NCBI GenBank assembly: GCA_023957385.1
Contig: JAMLGZ010000001.1
Span: forward strand, 1,784,923 to 1,848,922
DNA length: 64,000 bases
Direction of reading: 5' to 3'
Source of the DNA: Brumimicrobium sp.
Lineage (GTDB): Bacteria > Bacteroidota > Bacteroidia > Flavobacteriales_D > Crocinitomicaceae
In this document: positions 17,665 to 27,459 of the stretch, one piece after another
Layout: every line of letters begins with the position of its first letter
How positions within the stretch are numbered: position 1 is the first letter of the stretch
Notes under the pieces: model-generated
The model's input: the letters and a program-made list of their open reading frames with translations, nothing else
What the model was told of the DNA's origin: nothing
Databases searched by the model: none
Made by a program: the position numbers and the translations under genes

Positions 17665-18590
17665 TGTTGTTAACAGTTGATAATATCGGTTTTTCGTATG
17701 GAAACAAATCAGTTTTTGAGCAGGTTAGTTTTTCCCTCAAACCAGGAGAAATTATAAGTATTGTTGGACCAAGTGGAGCCGGTAAATCAACTTTATTGAA
17801 ATGTTTAGCGGGGGTGCTTGACGTTCAAAATGGACGGATTCTACTTGAAAATAAGGAGGTTCATGGTCCCAAGGAAAACTTGATTCCTGGGCATCCTGAA
17901 ATTGCATTGGTGAATCAAATTTTTAAAATGGATGATTTCTTCACAGTTCGTGAAAATATTGCCAATCAATTACATCATCTTACGTTAGAACTAAGAGAGC
18001 AATTTACGGATGAATTATTGTCCATATTTGAGTTAGATGATTTAGCATATATTCCATCTAAAGATATTTCTGGAGGAGAGCAGCAACGTTTAACTATGGC
18101 ATGTGCATTGGCAAAAGAGCCCAAATGCTTATTGTTAGATGAACCTTTTGTTCATTTTGACGTGCATCTCAGTAAAAAGATAGGTGAGTACCTACGCAAA
18201 TTAGCGATTATCCGAGGTATGGGTGTAGTTTTGGTTACACATAACGGAGTAGAAGCCTTGTCTTGGTCTGACAAGATTCTTTTTATGAAAAATGGAAAAA
18301 TAATCCGAAAATATACAGCTCAACAAGCCTATAATCATCCAAAGAATTTGTATGAGGGGAGGTATTTTGGAGAACTCAATAGTGTGTATGTAGGGGATAA
18401 ACAGATATTATTTAGACCAAATCATTATTCATTGGAATCTTCAGTAGATAAGGTTGAAATTGATGTAAAATGGACACATTCTTTATTTAAAGGTCCTTTT
18501 TATGCTAATTATTTTAAGTTGGATAATGGAAAAGAATTAGTTTTGTATGCAGATTCTGAATTAGAATCTGTACAAAAGGTTTATGTTTAG
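17664..18590 (+). CDS. ABC transporter ATP-binding protein
   Basis: This 308-residue nucleotide-binding subunit has Walker A GPSGAGKST (35-43), signature SGGEQQRL (136-143), Walker B CLLLDEP (155-161) and the switch histidine in VTHN. About 80 residues after the ATPase domain form a strand-rich C-terminal region resembling the TOBE-type regulatory domains of importer ATPases. No permease or binding-protein gene is adjacent, so its membrane partner is encoded elsewhere or differs from the usual. It overlaps the YihY gene by 8 bases. Confidence 0.85.
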   Translation: MLLTVDNIGFSYGNKSVFEQVSFSLKPGEIISIVGPSGAGKSTLLKCLAGVLDVQNGRILLENKEVHGPKENLIPGHPEIALVNQIFKMDDFFTVRENIANQLHHLTLELREQFTDELLSIFELDDLAYIPSKDISGGEQQRLTMACALAKEPKCLLLDEPFVHFDVHLSKKIGEYLRKLAIIRGMGVVLVTHNGVEALSWSDKILFMKNGKIIRKYTAQQAYNHPKNLYEGRYFGELNSVYVGDKQILFRPNHYSLESSVDKVEIDVKWTHSLFKGPFYANYFKLDNGKELVLYADSELESVQKVYV

Positions 18591-19479
18591 CAAAAATAAA
18601 GAAGAAGGAAGAAGTTTATCTTGGCAAGAATTATTTGAACTTGGCAAAGAAAGTATCCAACAGTTTTTATTAGGAGACAGTTTCATGCATGGAGCAGCTC
18701 TGGCATATTATGCCGTGTTTGCATTAATCCCGATTATTTATTTAGCTATCTCTTTCTTTGGACTCATTGTAGGGCAAGATAGGATTATAGAAATAGCAGG
18801 TGAGCTCATTAAAAATAATATGGGAATTGTTGATATTTCTACACTTACCGAATTAATGTATAAAGCAGGTTTAGGAGGAGGAAGCACCACATTTTATAGA
18901 GCAATTGGTATTATAGCGGTTATATTTACCTCTACAGCTATGTTTAATTCGCTTAGTAAGAGTATCAATGTGTTTTATGGAATTAAAATAACTAAGAAAC
19001 ACCGCGCTTTCTTAAACCAATTATTAAAGAGATTGATATCTTTTGGTGTAATGGCAGCACTAGCTTCTACAGTCATTATCCTTTATTTTGCACAATCGCT
19101 GCTGATAGCCTTCAGTACTGAATTGCTTTCCTACATTGGGATTGAAAAAGGTTTCGTTTCATCTTTAATAGAACATCTATCCATTATCTTTATCAATTTT
19201 ATTGGATTTATGATGATATTTAAATATGTGCATGATGCTAGAGTATCATGGAAACTAGCTATGACTGGCGCCTTCTTTACAGCCATTCTACTATATTTTG
19301 GTCAGTTGCTCATCAACTATTATCTAATAAATTATTTTTATGCTAATAATATTGGTATTGCAGGAACTATTTTGATAATTCTTTCGTGGATATTTTATAC
19401 TTCTCAGATTATTTTTATTGGAGCAACCTATACGTCGTTTTATGCGAAGAAATCGGGAAATCCTATCTTGCCCAAATAA
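18583..19479 (+). CDS. YihY/UPF0761 (BrkB-like) membrane protein
   Basis: This 298-residue inner-membrane protein has about six membrane segments and the family's opening FMHGAALAYYAVFALIPIIYLAI. It was once annotated as ribonuclease BN, which is now considered wrong; the real role of the family is unknown. It starts inside the end of the ABC ATPase gene (8-base overlap), giving a three-gene operon. The membrane protein might be the missing partner of that ATPase, but YihY proteins are not known ABC permeases. Confidence 0.85.
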   Translation: MFSKNKEEGRSLSWQELFELGKESIQQFLLGDSFMHGAALAYYAVFALIPIIYLAISFFGLIVGQDRIIEIAGELIKNNMGIVDISTLTELMYKAGLGGGSTTFYRAIGIIAVIFTSTAMFNSLSKSINVFYGIKITKKHRAFLNQLLKRLISFGVMAALASTVIILYFAQSLLIAFSTELLSYIGIEKGFVSSLIEHLSIIFINFIGFMMIFKYVHDARVSWKLAMTGAFFTAILLYFGQLLINYYLINYFYANNIGIAGTILIILSWIFYTSQIIFIGATYTSFYAKKSGNPILPK

Positions 19480-21777
19480 TTATTTGCATGTTTCGCAGTA
19501 TAATCTCTTGATTAAAAAGTTACGCTTTACCTGAAAATCCTTATTTACCCATTCACACCAGCGAGTTGGATTTAAACTAACGGCTTTTTTATGTACATTT
19601 AAATAAATTTCTGAATCACTCTCGTAATTCGCATAATTCATTGTTTGTGCAAGGGTAAAAACTCCGTCTTCATTTAATTCATCTTTCTCAAAACGAGGAA
19701 GTAAAAATTCCACGGCTTCATTATAAGCACTCCAATAATTAAAGAAAAGAGCCAAATTAGCGTCATCTTCAGGAGTAAACGAAAGAAATTTAAAATAGCT
19801 AGTGATATATTGGAATGATTTAGAAGTGTTTTTTGAATCATTAATTTGTCCATAATACTGAATAAAAGCTAAATTTAAGTTCAATAAAACTTCATCTTTT
19901 ATGTTCTGTGGAATGATTTTTTCAATTTTCTGAGGGTGAATTACATTAGATAAGCGTTGAGTTGAGATATCCCAGTTATCTATGTAATATTCACTAATAA
20001 GCGTGTACAAAATTAATAGGTTATTTTTCGCATCATCATCTAATTCATCAGAACGATCTAGCCAATTAAATAGAAATTCAGTAACAGCTTGAGAAGCATA
20101 TCCATAATTCCTTGTCATTAAAGCTGCATAATTCGCCACAACTTCAGGATGAGTTCGGACGTACTCAACGATTTGTGCCTCAAACAATAAATCTGAATCA
20201 TATCCAGACTCATTATAAAGCGTATATAAAGCTTTATTTACAAGATTTTGGTTATCCATAATAACTCCAGTTCTTAAATTGAAAGAAGCAAAGGATTCAG
20301 TCCCTTTTACGTCAGAATAAGTTCCGTAATAGTTTATAATAGCATCTGATTTTCGTTGGTTAAAAAACAATGAGTCCCATGGAATGATAGAGTCACGCTT
20401 TGGAAGGTATTTCCTAAATGCAGCATGGGATAATTTAGATAAATTATCCAACATATAGTAGTTTAATTGAAAAGCCATTAAATCCCAGTTTTCACGAGCA
20501 ATAACCCTTATTTGATTGTCAGATACTCTTAATTCATTTTTCAAATGATTTTTAATAAACTGGGCGCGTGCATTATGAAGTTGAGCATTTTTAGCAGAGT
20601 CACCTTCTACAGAACTAAATGAATTGATTTGAATTGAATGAACTTTTTTTATGCTCTTGTCAATTTTGGGCAAGGAAATAGATGTAGCCTGGTCCGTGTT
20701 GAAGTTGTAACTCACAAGTGTAGAACGGATGATTCCAATATCTGTTAAATCTACCTCCACATCTTTGAGAATTGGGGTCAACCTCTTTAACGAGTAATCT
20801 TTTTTGGGAATGATGGCAGGGCAGAAGTATTTACAAGCCTTATTGTCTTTGATAACAATGAGAGATGGGGAATATTCTTTCCCATTCATTTTTGCAGGTA
20901 TATCTCCTACCTTAGTAATAATTCTATATTCACTCTCTGCACGGTTGTTTTTTAACATTTCATCTCTGTAGTATGGTTTGAGTAAAATTCCATCATAGAT
21001 AGGAGATGCATCTAGTTGATTGGCTGTACCACATTTAACTTGATTAGGAGAAACCAAGTCTATGGCAACTCCATCGTTTGGGCCAGAGAAAATTGCATTA
21101 AAAGTTTCAATATTGTGGTAGTACATTATCACCTCATTTCCTTCGATGACAAGACTATTTCCAAGATTCATCATAAGATTCGTGTACTCTTTACTATCAC
21201 TTTCACAGCCATCTCCTGCTAATTCTAATCCAAAACTATTGTTCGAAAGTTGATTCTTAACAATATATCCTTTCTTTGCCATCAATAAGGTAACGAAAAC
21301 AACACCTTTTGTTTCATTGGCTTTGAACCCAAAATCTCCCACATTAAATTCTGGTTCTACCAAACTAGCATAGTGTGGGATAGAATTATACCAGCCATTA
21401 TATATAGAATTTACTATTTGTTCTAAATCTTTCTTTTTTAATGGGAATTTGTAAGAGGCAGTTTGAAATAAATTTTCTCCAACAGCTTGGTAACCTCTAC
21501 CACCAAAAGCTTGAATTCTTTTTTCTGGAGTGGCAAACTTTCCAGATTTTTCTTCACTGCTTAAAATAAAGTTCTGTGCCATGTATTTACTGTGGTATTC
21601 AGCAGCTCTCCTTAATGTATCATTAAAATAGAGTGGACTTAATCCTTTGCTAACTCTTAGATTATTTATTTTAGCAGAAAGTTCTTTAATCAGATATTTC
21701 TTATCTTTAGAAGATACTTGTGAAAAGCCTATTACAGGCAAAATCACCAATAGGAGAACTAAGATTCTATTCTTCAT
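19480..21777 (-). CDS. Secreted CAP-domain protein with OmpA-like segment
   Basis: This 765-residue protein has a signal peptide (MKNRILVLLLVILPVIGFSQ). Residues about 25-170 form a CAP/SCP-PR1 domain: INNLRVSKGLSPLYFNDTL, then AAEYHSKYMAQ with the conserved His, then VGENL, then YNGWYNSIPHY. Around 380-420 a stretch INSFSSVEGDSAKNAQLHN followed by RAQFIKNHL resembles the peptidoglycan-binding loop of OmpA-like domains. The final 300 residues look helical and repeat-like, without a recognised family. It converges on the YihY gene with no gap. The fusion suggests a cell-wall-associated exported protein. Confidence 0.75.
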   Translation of the reverse strand: MKNRILVLLLVILPVIGFSQVSSKDKKYLIKELSAKINNLRVSKGLSPLYFNDTLRRAAEYHSKYMAQNFILSSEEKSGKFATPEKRIQAFGGRGYQAVGENLFQTASYKFPLKKKDLEQIVNSIYNGWYNSIPHYASLVEPEFNVGDFGFKANETKGVVFVTLLMAKKGYIVKNQLSNNSFGLELAGDGCESDSKEYTNLMMNLGNSLVIEGNEVIMYYHNIETFNAIFSGPNDGVAIDLVSPNQVKCGTANQLDASPIYDGILLKPYYRDEMLKNNRAESEYRIITKVGDIPAKMNGKEYSPSLIVIKDNKACKYFCPAIIPKKDYSLKRLTPILKDVEVDLTDIGIIRSTLVSYNFNTDQATSISLPKIDKSIKKVHSIQINSFSSVEGDSAKNAQLHNARAQFIKNHLKNELRVSDNQIRVIARENWDLMAFQLNYYMLDNLSKLSHAAFRKYLPKRDSIIPWDSLFFNQRKSDAIINYYGTYSDVKGTESFASFNLRTGVIMDNQNLVNKALYTLYNESGYDSDLLFEAQIVEYVRTHPEVVANYAALMTRNYGYASQAVTEFLFNWLDRSDELDDDAKNNLLILYTLISEYYIDNWDISTQRLSNVIHPQKIEKIIPQNIKDEVLLNLNLAFIQYYGQINDSKNTSKSFQYITSYFKFLSFTPEDDANLALFFNYWSAYNEAVEFLLPRFEKDELNEDGVFTLAQTMNYANYESDSEIYLNVHKKAVSLNPTRWCEWVNKDFQVKRNFLIKRLYCETCK

Positions 21778-21973
21778 AGAGGAAGTCAGTTATGTATTTA
21801 ATTTGTTGTTTTTCATATATAATGATAAACAAATTTAAAATTAATTTAGAGAAAATAGGAGTGGAGGCGTAAATAGATATCAACCTTTATTCTTGTTTTG
21901 AAGAAAACGTACACATGTAATAATCTGTCGTACATTTATAAAGAACGTATAAATATCCAAGGAGTAGAGTAGA

Positions 21974-22621
21974 CTATAATATTCTTTTCAATATTTCTGA
22001 AATTTCTTCTGCATGGGTTAAAACCATCATGTGACCACCTCCTTGAATGGTGTATGTGTATTTTTGAGATCGATAAGGGAAAATCTTATCTTGGGTTCCG
22101 TGGATGGTAATAACGTTTTCTTTTATTGTTTCATTTTTCCATTTAGAGATAGCACCAAACGCCCATCTTAGGAATGTTTTATCTGTAGCTCGAAGAATCT
22201 GATATAAAATCTCTTTGGATTTTTTGGAAGTCGCCCCAAACATATAATTCGTAAATGGATTGTGACTCGCTACGGGAGCTAAAGGTAAAATTTTACTGAG
22301 TCCTAGTTTTCCGATTACTTTCTGGAAAGTGGGAATCTCTTGTTTGGTTTGAATGGAAGAAATTTGAATAACTTTTTCTACTTCCCTGATTTTTGCAATC
22401 TCAAGTGCTATCATACCGCCAAAAGAAAGTCCAATAAGAATAGGTTTTTCAGAAGATGGGATTTTATCTATGGCTAATCTACGCGCATAAGACGCAAGTG
22501 ATTCATTTGAAAAAGGAGGTATCCAATCTATAAAATGCGGGGTGATTTCCCCAAAATCTAACAACTGGAACGCTGTTTCATCTGCTCCAATACCGCTAAT
22601 AATGTATATAGGATAGTTCAT
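21974..22621 (-). CDS. Alpha/beta hydrolase family protein
   Basis: This 215-residue protein has the nucleophile elbow GLSFGGM, a late acid in TIHGTQDKIFP and a His in GGGHMMV, completing a Ser-Asp-His triad. No signal peptide is present. The short length and missing lid suggest a small esterase or thioesterase; the substrate is unknown. It starts 16 bases after the OstA-like gene, so it is probably the last gene of the purA-OstA group. Confidence 0.82.
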   Translation of the reverse strand: MNYPIYIISGIGADETAFQLLDFGEITPHFIDWIPPFSNESLASYARRLAIDKIPSSEKPILIGLSFGGMIALEIAKIREVEKVIQISSIQTKQEIPTFQKVIGKLGLSKILPLAPVASHNPFTNYMFGATSKKSKEILYQILRATDKTFLRWAFGAISKWKNETIKENVITIHGTQDKIFPYRSQKYTYTIQGGGHMMVLTHAEEISEILKRIL

Positions 22622-22637
22622 GGAGTAGAGATATTCA

Positions 22638-24236
22638 TTAAAGAGGATAGAAATAGTTGAAATATAACTTTCGATAGTTTTTTTCTTCTTCCGGAGATAA
22701 AATTATTTGTTGCCAGCTCAGGGGACGTTTTTTAATTTCCCAACGAAAATACTCTACACGTTCTTCCGTTTTTTCGATTTGGTCCATAGGATAAATCTTC
22801 CCGTCAGGGTGATCATGATAGGTTGCTGTTTCAATGTCACCCTCTTTAAAACGCAGTGTAACATTGGATGCATAAATACGATTCATGCCTTTTCGTAATA
22901 CAACAATCGTAGAATCATTTTCATCTTCTTGCTCAAGAAAATAAACTGTTTTAGCATTTGACTCAATATCTACTTTGCGGATTTCTGTAGAATCAAAATA
23001 TGCATTCATAAAAGTTCCTGCAACTTGGTTGTAATAATTAGTAGAATCTACATGTGTGACGACTAAACCTTGTTTGCGTATATATGCCTGTTTGATGCGG
23101 TCATTTTCCTCAAAAATAGTAATAGAATCTCCTGTTAATTGTGCTTCTCGTGCCCATAGAATAGGTTCTTTATACATATTCATTTCGCCAATTTTTCGGT
23201 TGTAGGTAAGTGAATCGCAAACCCCTTGCATATCACCACGGAATAATTTCACATTGTTATAAGCCAACATTAATGTAGGTTCATTTAATGAATCGGTATA
23301 ATTATGTAGCGTATCTGCATGTATGTAGAGTGTGTCTTTTTCATCAAAACGTTTAGCAAGCGCATGTCCCGTAATAAAAGCATATTTGGTTTTCCCATTA
23401 TTTACTGCATAATCTCCCTGAAAACCGATGTTGTGAGAGGTATCTATAATCGAAACACGTTTTCTTCCAATGTATAGACTATCAATAGAGGAATAATATA
23501 AGCTATCGGCCTTGATAAATATATTCGGCTGATCTATATAGGCATTGTTCTCTAAAACCCCTATATCCTTATTGATATCATACCATCCTTTTTCACAATA
23601 CATTTTAATACTATCACCTGTGATATAAGTAGGGCCAAAAAAATGAGCAATTTTATTTTTCCCATTAAACTGAAGAGTGTCAGTTGTTATAGTATAATCA
23701 TCGTTCTTATAAATGACATCTTTTCGAAAGTTGAATTGTTCTTTTTTAGGGTAGAAATAGCCAACTATACTACTCAATTCATCATTAGAGGTGATACTGG
23801 AGATAACACCTTTGTTTTTATATATTCCAATACTTCGTTTTAAATCATAATCTAATGAGTCAGTTGTTAGTTTATACTCATTATTTCGAATCCTTACATT
23901 TCCAAACAACTTAGCATATTCCTTTTTTGTATCAAAATGAATGGAATCGCAAAACATATTGAGCGTATCTTGTTGATTAAGATGTATTTTACCAAAAGCT
24001 CGAATTTTATCGTTGACTAAATTGTAATATGCCGAATCACAATAAAGTTTTGAAGTTCCTTTTTTAAAAACAACGTTTCCTTTTATGATATAATCACCTG
24101 ATTTCCCGTCTAATCTTATTTCATCAGACCCTTCCAAAAGCTCAATATATTCCTGACTCCATAATATAGGAGAAAAGAAAAAAAATGCGCCTCCAAGTAA
24201 AAGCGCAATTTTCAATATGTTGAACTTATTTTTCAA
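22638..24236 (-). CDS. OstA/LptA-like LPS transport protein
   Basis: This 532-residue protein has an N-terminal signal segment (ALLLGGAFFFFSPILWSQ). The body consists of repeated short beta units with a D-S-x-x-Y/F pattern (LYCDSAYYNLVNDKIRAFG; MFCDSIHFDTKKEYAKLFG; TTDSLDYDLKRSIGIYKN), the beta-jellyroll of OstA/LptA proteins. These form the periplasmic bridge that carries LPS to the outer membrane; Bacteroidota often encode such long versions. It lies directly after purA with a 3-base gap. Confidence 0.85.
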   Translation of the reverse strand: MKNKFNILKIALLLGGAFFFFSPILWSQEYIELLEGSDEIRLDGKSGDYIIKGNVVFKKGTSKLYCDSAYYNLVNDKIRAFGKIHLNQQDTLNMFCDSIHFDTKKEYAKLFGNVRIRNNEYKLTTDSLDYDLKRSIGIYKNKGVISSITSNDELSSIVGYFYPKKEQFNFRKDVIYKNDDYTITTDTLQFNGKNKIAHFFGPTYITGDSIKMYCEKGWYDINKDIGVLENNAYIDQPNIFIKADSLYYSSIDSLYIGRKRVSIIDTSHNIGFQGDYAVNNGKTKYAFITGHALAKRFDEKDTLYIHADTLHNYTDSLNEPTLMLAYNNVKLFRGDMQGVCDSLTYNRKIGEMNMYKEPILWAREAQLTGDSITIFEENDRIKQAYIRKQGLVVTHVDSTNYYNQVAGTFMNAYFDSTEIRKVDIESNAKTVYFLEQEDENDSTIVVLRKGMNRIYASNVTLRFKEGDIETATYHDHPDGKIYPMDQIEKTEERVEYFRWEIKKRPLSWQQIILSPEEEKNYRKLYFNYFYPL

Positions 24237-24239
24237 TAA

Positions 24240-25514
24240 CTATTTGTTTTCTAGCGTTTGTAAACGATCAGGTCCAACAGAAATTGTTTTAATTGGAATT
24301 TCTAGTAGTTTTTCTAAATAGTTCACATAATCTTTCAATGCCTGAGGAGCGTCTTTGAAAGAAGTCAATTTAGTGATGTCTGTTTTCCATCCCTTTAATG
24401 TTTCATATACAGGTTCTACTTTTAAATCTGATAAATCGAATGGAAGATAATCCACTTTTTTACCATCTATCAGATAGTGTGTACAGACTTTGATTTCATC
24501 AAAATCATCTAACACATCAGCCTTCATCATAGATAGTTCAGTTGCACCGTCAATCATGATGGCGTATTTTAAAGCTGGAAGGTCAATCCAACCACATCTT
24601 CTAGGTCTGCCAGTAGTTGCTCCAAATTCCCAACCTGCTTTTTGAATTTTGGCACCCACTTCATCATTTAACTCTGTAGGGAAGGGACCGGAGCCAACAC
24701 GCGTGCAATATGCTTTAAAAATCCCTACAACATTACCTATTTTGTGTGGACTTACACCTAAACCAGTACAAGCGCCAGCTGTAATTGTATTTGAAGAGGT
24801 AACAAAAGGATAACTACCAAAATCAATATCGAGTAAAGTCCCTTGGGCGCCTTCTGCCAAAACTGTTTTCCCAGCCTTTAATGCATCGTTGATAAATTGC
24901 TCACTATCAATAACTGTAAGAGTTCTTAATAGCTCGATTCCTTCAAAGAAAGGAGTTTCTAATTCTTCTACATTGTATGAGAAACCAGGGTAATTATTTA
25001 GTATGTTTTTATGTTTATCAACAAGTGTGTTATATTTTTCTCTGAAATTATCGGTAAAAATATCTCCTACACGTAAACCATTTCTTCCAGTTTTATCCAT
25101 ATATGTAGGACCGATTCCTTTTAAAGTAGATCCAATTTTAGCAACTCCTTTAGCTTGTTCAGAAGCTTGGTCTAACAAACGATGAGAAGGTAAAATGAGG
25201 TGTGCCTTTTTTGAAATATATAAAGTTTCTTTAATAGGAAGATTATATGGTGCTAATTTATCTATCTCATTTTTAAAAATAACGGGGTCAATTACTACAC
25301 CATTTCCGATAATATTGAGGATATTCTTTCTAAATATTCCTGAGGGGATAGTGTGTAAGACGTGTTTAATACCATCAAATTCTAGTGTATGTCCAGCATT
25401 TGGGCCACCTTGAAAACGTGCAATAATATCGTATTTTGGGGTTAAAACATCTACGATTTTACCTTTTCCTTCATCGCCCCATTGCATACCTAAAATTACA
25501 TCTACTTTACTCAT
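24240..25514 (-). CDS. purA: Adenylosuccinate synthetase
   Basis: PurA makes adenylosuccinate from IMP, aspartate and GTP, the first committed AMP step. The 424-residue protein has GMQWGDEGKGK (catalytic Asp, P-loop), FQGGPNAGHT with the catalytic His, GPTYMDKTGRNGLRVGD and the aspartate-binding ATTGRPRRCGW. The length is standard. It overlaps the STAS gene by 4 bases (ATGA), showing translational coupling. Confidence 0.97.
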   Translation of the reverse strand: MSKVDVILGMQWGDEGKGKIVDVLTPKYDIIARFQGGPNAGHTLEFDGIKHVLHTIPSGIFRKNILNIIGNGVVIDPVIFKNEIDKLAPYNLPIKETLYISKKAHLILPSHRLLDQASEQAKGVAKIGSTLKGIGPTYMDKTGRNGLRVGDIFTDNFREKYNTLVDKHKNILNNYPGFSYNVEELETPFFEGIELLRTLTVIDSEQFINDALKAGKTVLAEGAQGTLLDIDFGSYPFVTSSNTITAGACTGLGVSPHKIGNVVGIFKAYCTRVGSGPFPTELNDEVGAKIQKAGWEFGATTGRPRRCGWIDLPALKYAIMIDGATELSMMKADVLDDFDEIKVCTHYLIDGKKVDYLPFDLSDLKVEPVYETLKGWKTDITKLTSFKDAPQALKDYVNYLEKLLEIPIKTISVGPDRLQTLENK

Positions 25515-25867
25515 TTACTTAATTCATTAAATTGTTTAATAGCAGTTTGGTTATCTGCTGTAATATTAAAAATTGTATCTAGTTTTGAAATTTTTAAAAG
25601 ATCGGCAACCATCTTATTGGGTTGTGTAATAACTAATTCGCCTCCACGATTTCGAATGTAAGTAAATACTTTTAACATTAAGTTTAAACCGCTGCTGTTA
25701 ATATATTCGACACTACCAATATTTAAGATGAATTTTAATTGACCTTTATCCATTCTCTGTTTTACGTGTTCTATTAGTTCTTCATCCTTATCTTTAGATA
25801 AAATATCTCCAGAAAGTGAAATAATTCCAATGGATGATTCTATGTCAAAATCAAATGTAAAATTCAA
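25511..25867 (-). CDS. STAS domain protein (anti-sigma factor antagonist-like), copy 2
   Basis: This is a 118-residue single STAS domain with the phosphorylation-type motif YINSSGLNLML and the usual FKILNIGSVEYI-like strand before it. It lies between the Fur-family gene (6-base gap) and purA (4-base overlap). It is clearly divergent from the STAS protein next to pyrB, so this is not a recent duplication. No anti-sigma kinase or SpoIIE-type phosphatase is encoded in the window. Confidence 0.85.
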   Translation of the reverse strand: MNFTFDFDIESSIGIISLSGDILSKDKDEELIEHVKQRMDKGQLKFILNIGSVEYINSSGLNLMLKVFTYIRNRGGELVITQPNKMVADLLKISKLDTIFNITADNQTAIKQFNELSK

Positions 25868-25873
25868 GGCTTC

Positions 25874-26332
25874 TTATTTTTTAGTGGATTCATTTTTATC
25901 GTCCTTAACACGCTCTCCATAAAAATAAAGAGAATGATGGTTGATTTTCACACCGAAAAGTTCTTCAATGGTTGACTTTATATTTTGGATACGAGGGTCA
26001 CAAAATTCAAGCAATTCCCCTGTATCTGTTAAGACTACGTGATCATGCTGTTTAAATCCATGAGATTTCTCAAATTGAGCTATATTTTTACCAAATTGAT
26101 GTTTTCTAACTAGATTACATGCTAATAATAAATCGATGGTATTATATAACGTTGCACGCGAAACACGGTAGTTTTTGTTTTTCATTTTTATATATAGCGA
26201 TTCTATATCAAAATGCCCTCCATAACTATATATTTCTTCCAAGATAGCAAAACGTTCAGGTGTCTTCCTATGTCCGTTCTTCTCCAGATATGCTGAAAAT
26301 ATGTTTTTTACAGTTTCTTGTACGTCTTCCAT
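25874..26332 (-). CDS. Fur family transcriptional regulator
   Basis: This 152-residue protein has an N-terminal winged helix ([39 protein letters not shown]) and a dimerisation domain with the metal-site [13 protein letters not shown] and a late HHSLYFYGE. The usual CxxC zinc site of the family is not seen: the position normally reading CTDCG is LTDTG here, and only one Cys remains in LEFCDP. It could be a Fur or PerR type; the sequence does not settle this. A TAATTTTG element lies 20 bases upstream. Confidence 0.88.
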   Translation of the reverse strand: MEDVQETVKNIFSAYLEKNGHRKTPERFAILEEIYSYGGHFDIESLYIKMKNKNYRVSRATLYNTIDLLLACNLVRKHQFGKNIAQFEKSHGFKQHDHVVLTDTGELLEFCDPRIQNIKSTIEELFGVKINHHSLYFYGERVKDDKNESTKK

Positions 26333-26351
26333 ACGGCATCATCTTAAAAGA

Positions 26352-26359
26352 CAAAATTA
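26352..26359 (-). promoter_or_regulatory. Fur-family gene -7 element
   Basis: The minus strand reads TAATTTTG (TAnnTTTG), 19 bases before the regulator's ATG. Confidence 0.45.
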
Positions 26360-26448
26360 AGTATTTTGTAGTATGTGGAATCTTATTTTTTGTGAAAAAT
26401 AAACAAGTTATGCACAAGATATGAAGATTGAAGTATTGTTTTAAAATA

Positions 26449-27237
26449 CTACTTTTTTGTGATATAGTAAAGAGGGAATGCTGTGAAAATAACTCCAGCT
26501 GTTAGATTCCCTATAGTAACAACTATTTGATTCCATACCCACCAATCTGAAAATGATATATCGGCTCCTAGCATCATACCAGTAGGAATGACAAACATGT
26601 TAACTACTGCGTGCTCATATCCATGCGCAAAGAAGATGAAGATGGGTAACCAAATAGCTGCTATCTTCCCAATTGTTGATTTGGAGGTAAATGCCATAAC
26701 AGCACCCATAGTAACCATCCAATTGCATAATAGCGCCTTAACAAACATAACTATGTATCCATCTCCTCCAAGCTCTTTATAAACTAGCGTTTTGCCTTCG
26801 GCTACTGCTATAATTTTTTGAGCAAGTAATGAAGTTGAAATATCAACATGACCATATTTGGTTATATATATCACAAACATAAACGCATAAAGCAAACTAC
26901 CTAATAAATTACCTGTAAATCCCCACAAGAAGTTTCGAAACATTGGGAGCATCGCTGCTTTTTTTCTCATTACTGCAAGAGGAATCAGTGCAAAAGAACT
27001 GGTTACAAGTTCAAGATTTAATAAAAGTACCATAACAAATCCCGTAGGGAAAATTAATGCTCCAATAATATCCCATCCTGTTTGAGTGGCACCTGTGTAG
27101 GCAAGAGTTGTGGCATAACCAAGAAATGCACCCGATAAAATCCCTTTAATTAAGATTTTTAAAAGTTTTAATTCCGTTTTATTTTTACCTGCTTCTGATA
27201 GATTGTCAACAAGTTCGCTTGGGTTTACGTAATCCAT
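26449..27237 (-). CDS. Formate/nitrite transporter family protein
   Basis: This 262-residue channel of the FNT family has six membrane segments. Recognisable parts are GYATTLAYTGATQTG, the LVTSSFALIPLAVM loop, NLLGSLLYAFMF, CNWMVTMGAVMAF and FFAHGYEHAVVNMFVIP, which holds the conserved pore His. It carries small monovalent anions such as formate, nitrite or hydrosulfide; which one cannot be told. It is monocistronic, with a perfect dyad at 27265-27284 upstream that may be a regulator site. Confidence 0.9.
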   Translation of the reverse strand: MDYVNPSELVDNLSEAGKNKTELKLLKILIKGILSGAFLGYATTLAYTGATQTGWDIIGALIFPTGFVMVLLLNLELVTSSFALIPLAVMRKKAAMLPMFRNFLWGFTGNLLGSLLYAFMFVIYITKYGHVDISTSLLAQKIIAVAEGKTLVYKELGGDGYIVMFVKALLCNWMVTMGAVMAFTSKSTIGKIAAIWLPIFIFFAHGYEHAVVNMFVIPTGMMLGADISFSDWWVWNQIVVTIGNLTAGVIFTAFPLYYITKK

Positions 27238-27264
27238 AATGTAGTTTTATAGTTATTGTCATAA

Positions 27265-27284
27265 TTAAGACAAATATGTCTTAA
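27265..27284. promoter_or_regulatory. Dyad symmetry upstream of formate/nitrite transporter
   Basis: This is a perfect 7 bp inverted repeat TTAAGAC-N6-GTCTTAA, 28 bases upstream of the transporter start. Such spacing fits a dimeric regulator. The rest of the 339-base gap to ychF holds an AAATGAT/ATCATTT hairpin near 27330-27350 and a GAAA-loop hairpin at 27460-27493. Confidence 0.4.
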
Positions 27285-27459
27285 ATTACAAAAAATCAGG
27301 GTTATTTTCTTAAAGAAATAGCGTAAAAAATGATATAAATCATTTTTAAAAATGATTTACTTATATGTTCTACTAGTTGGAAATGTTTGTTTGTGGAATA
27401 CTGGTTAATCTGAAATCTGTTTTGTATTTATGAAAGAAGTTAATAATCAACTGAAAGTC

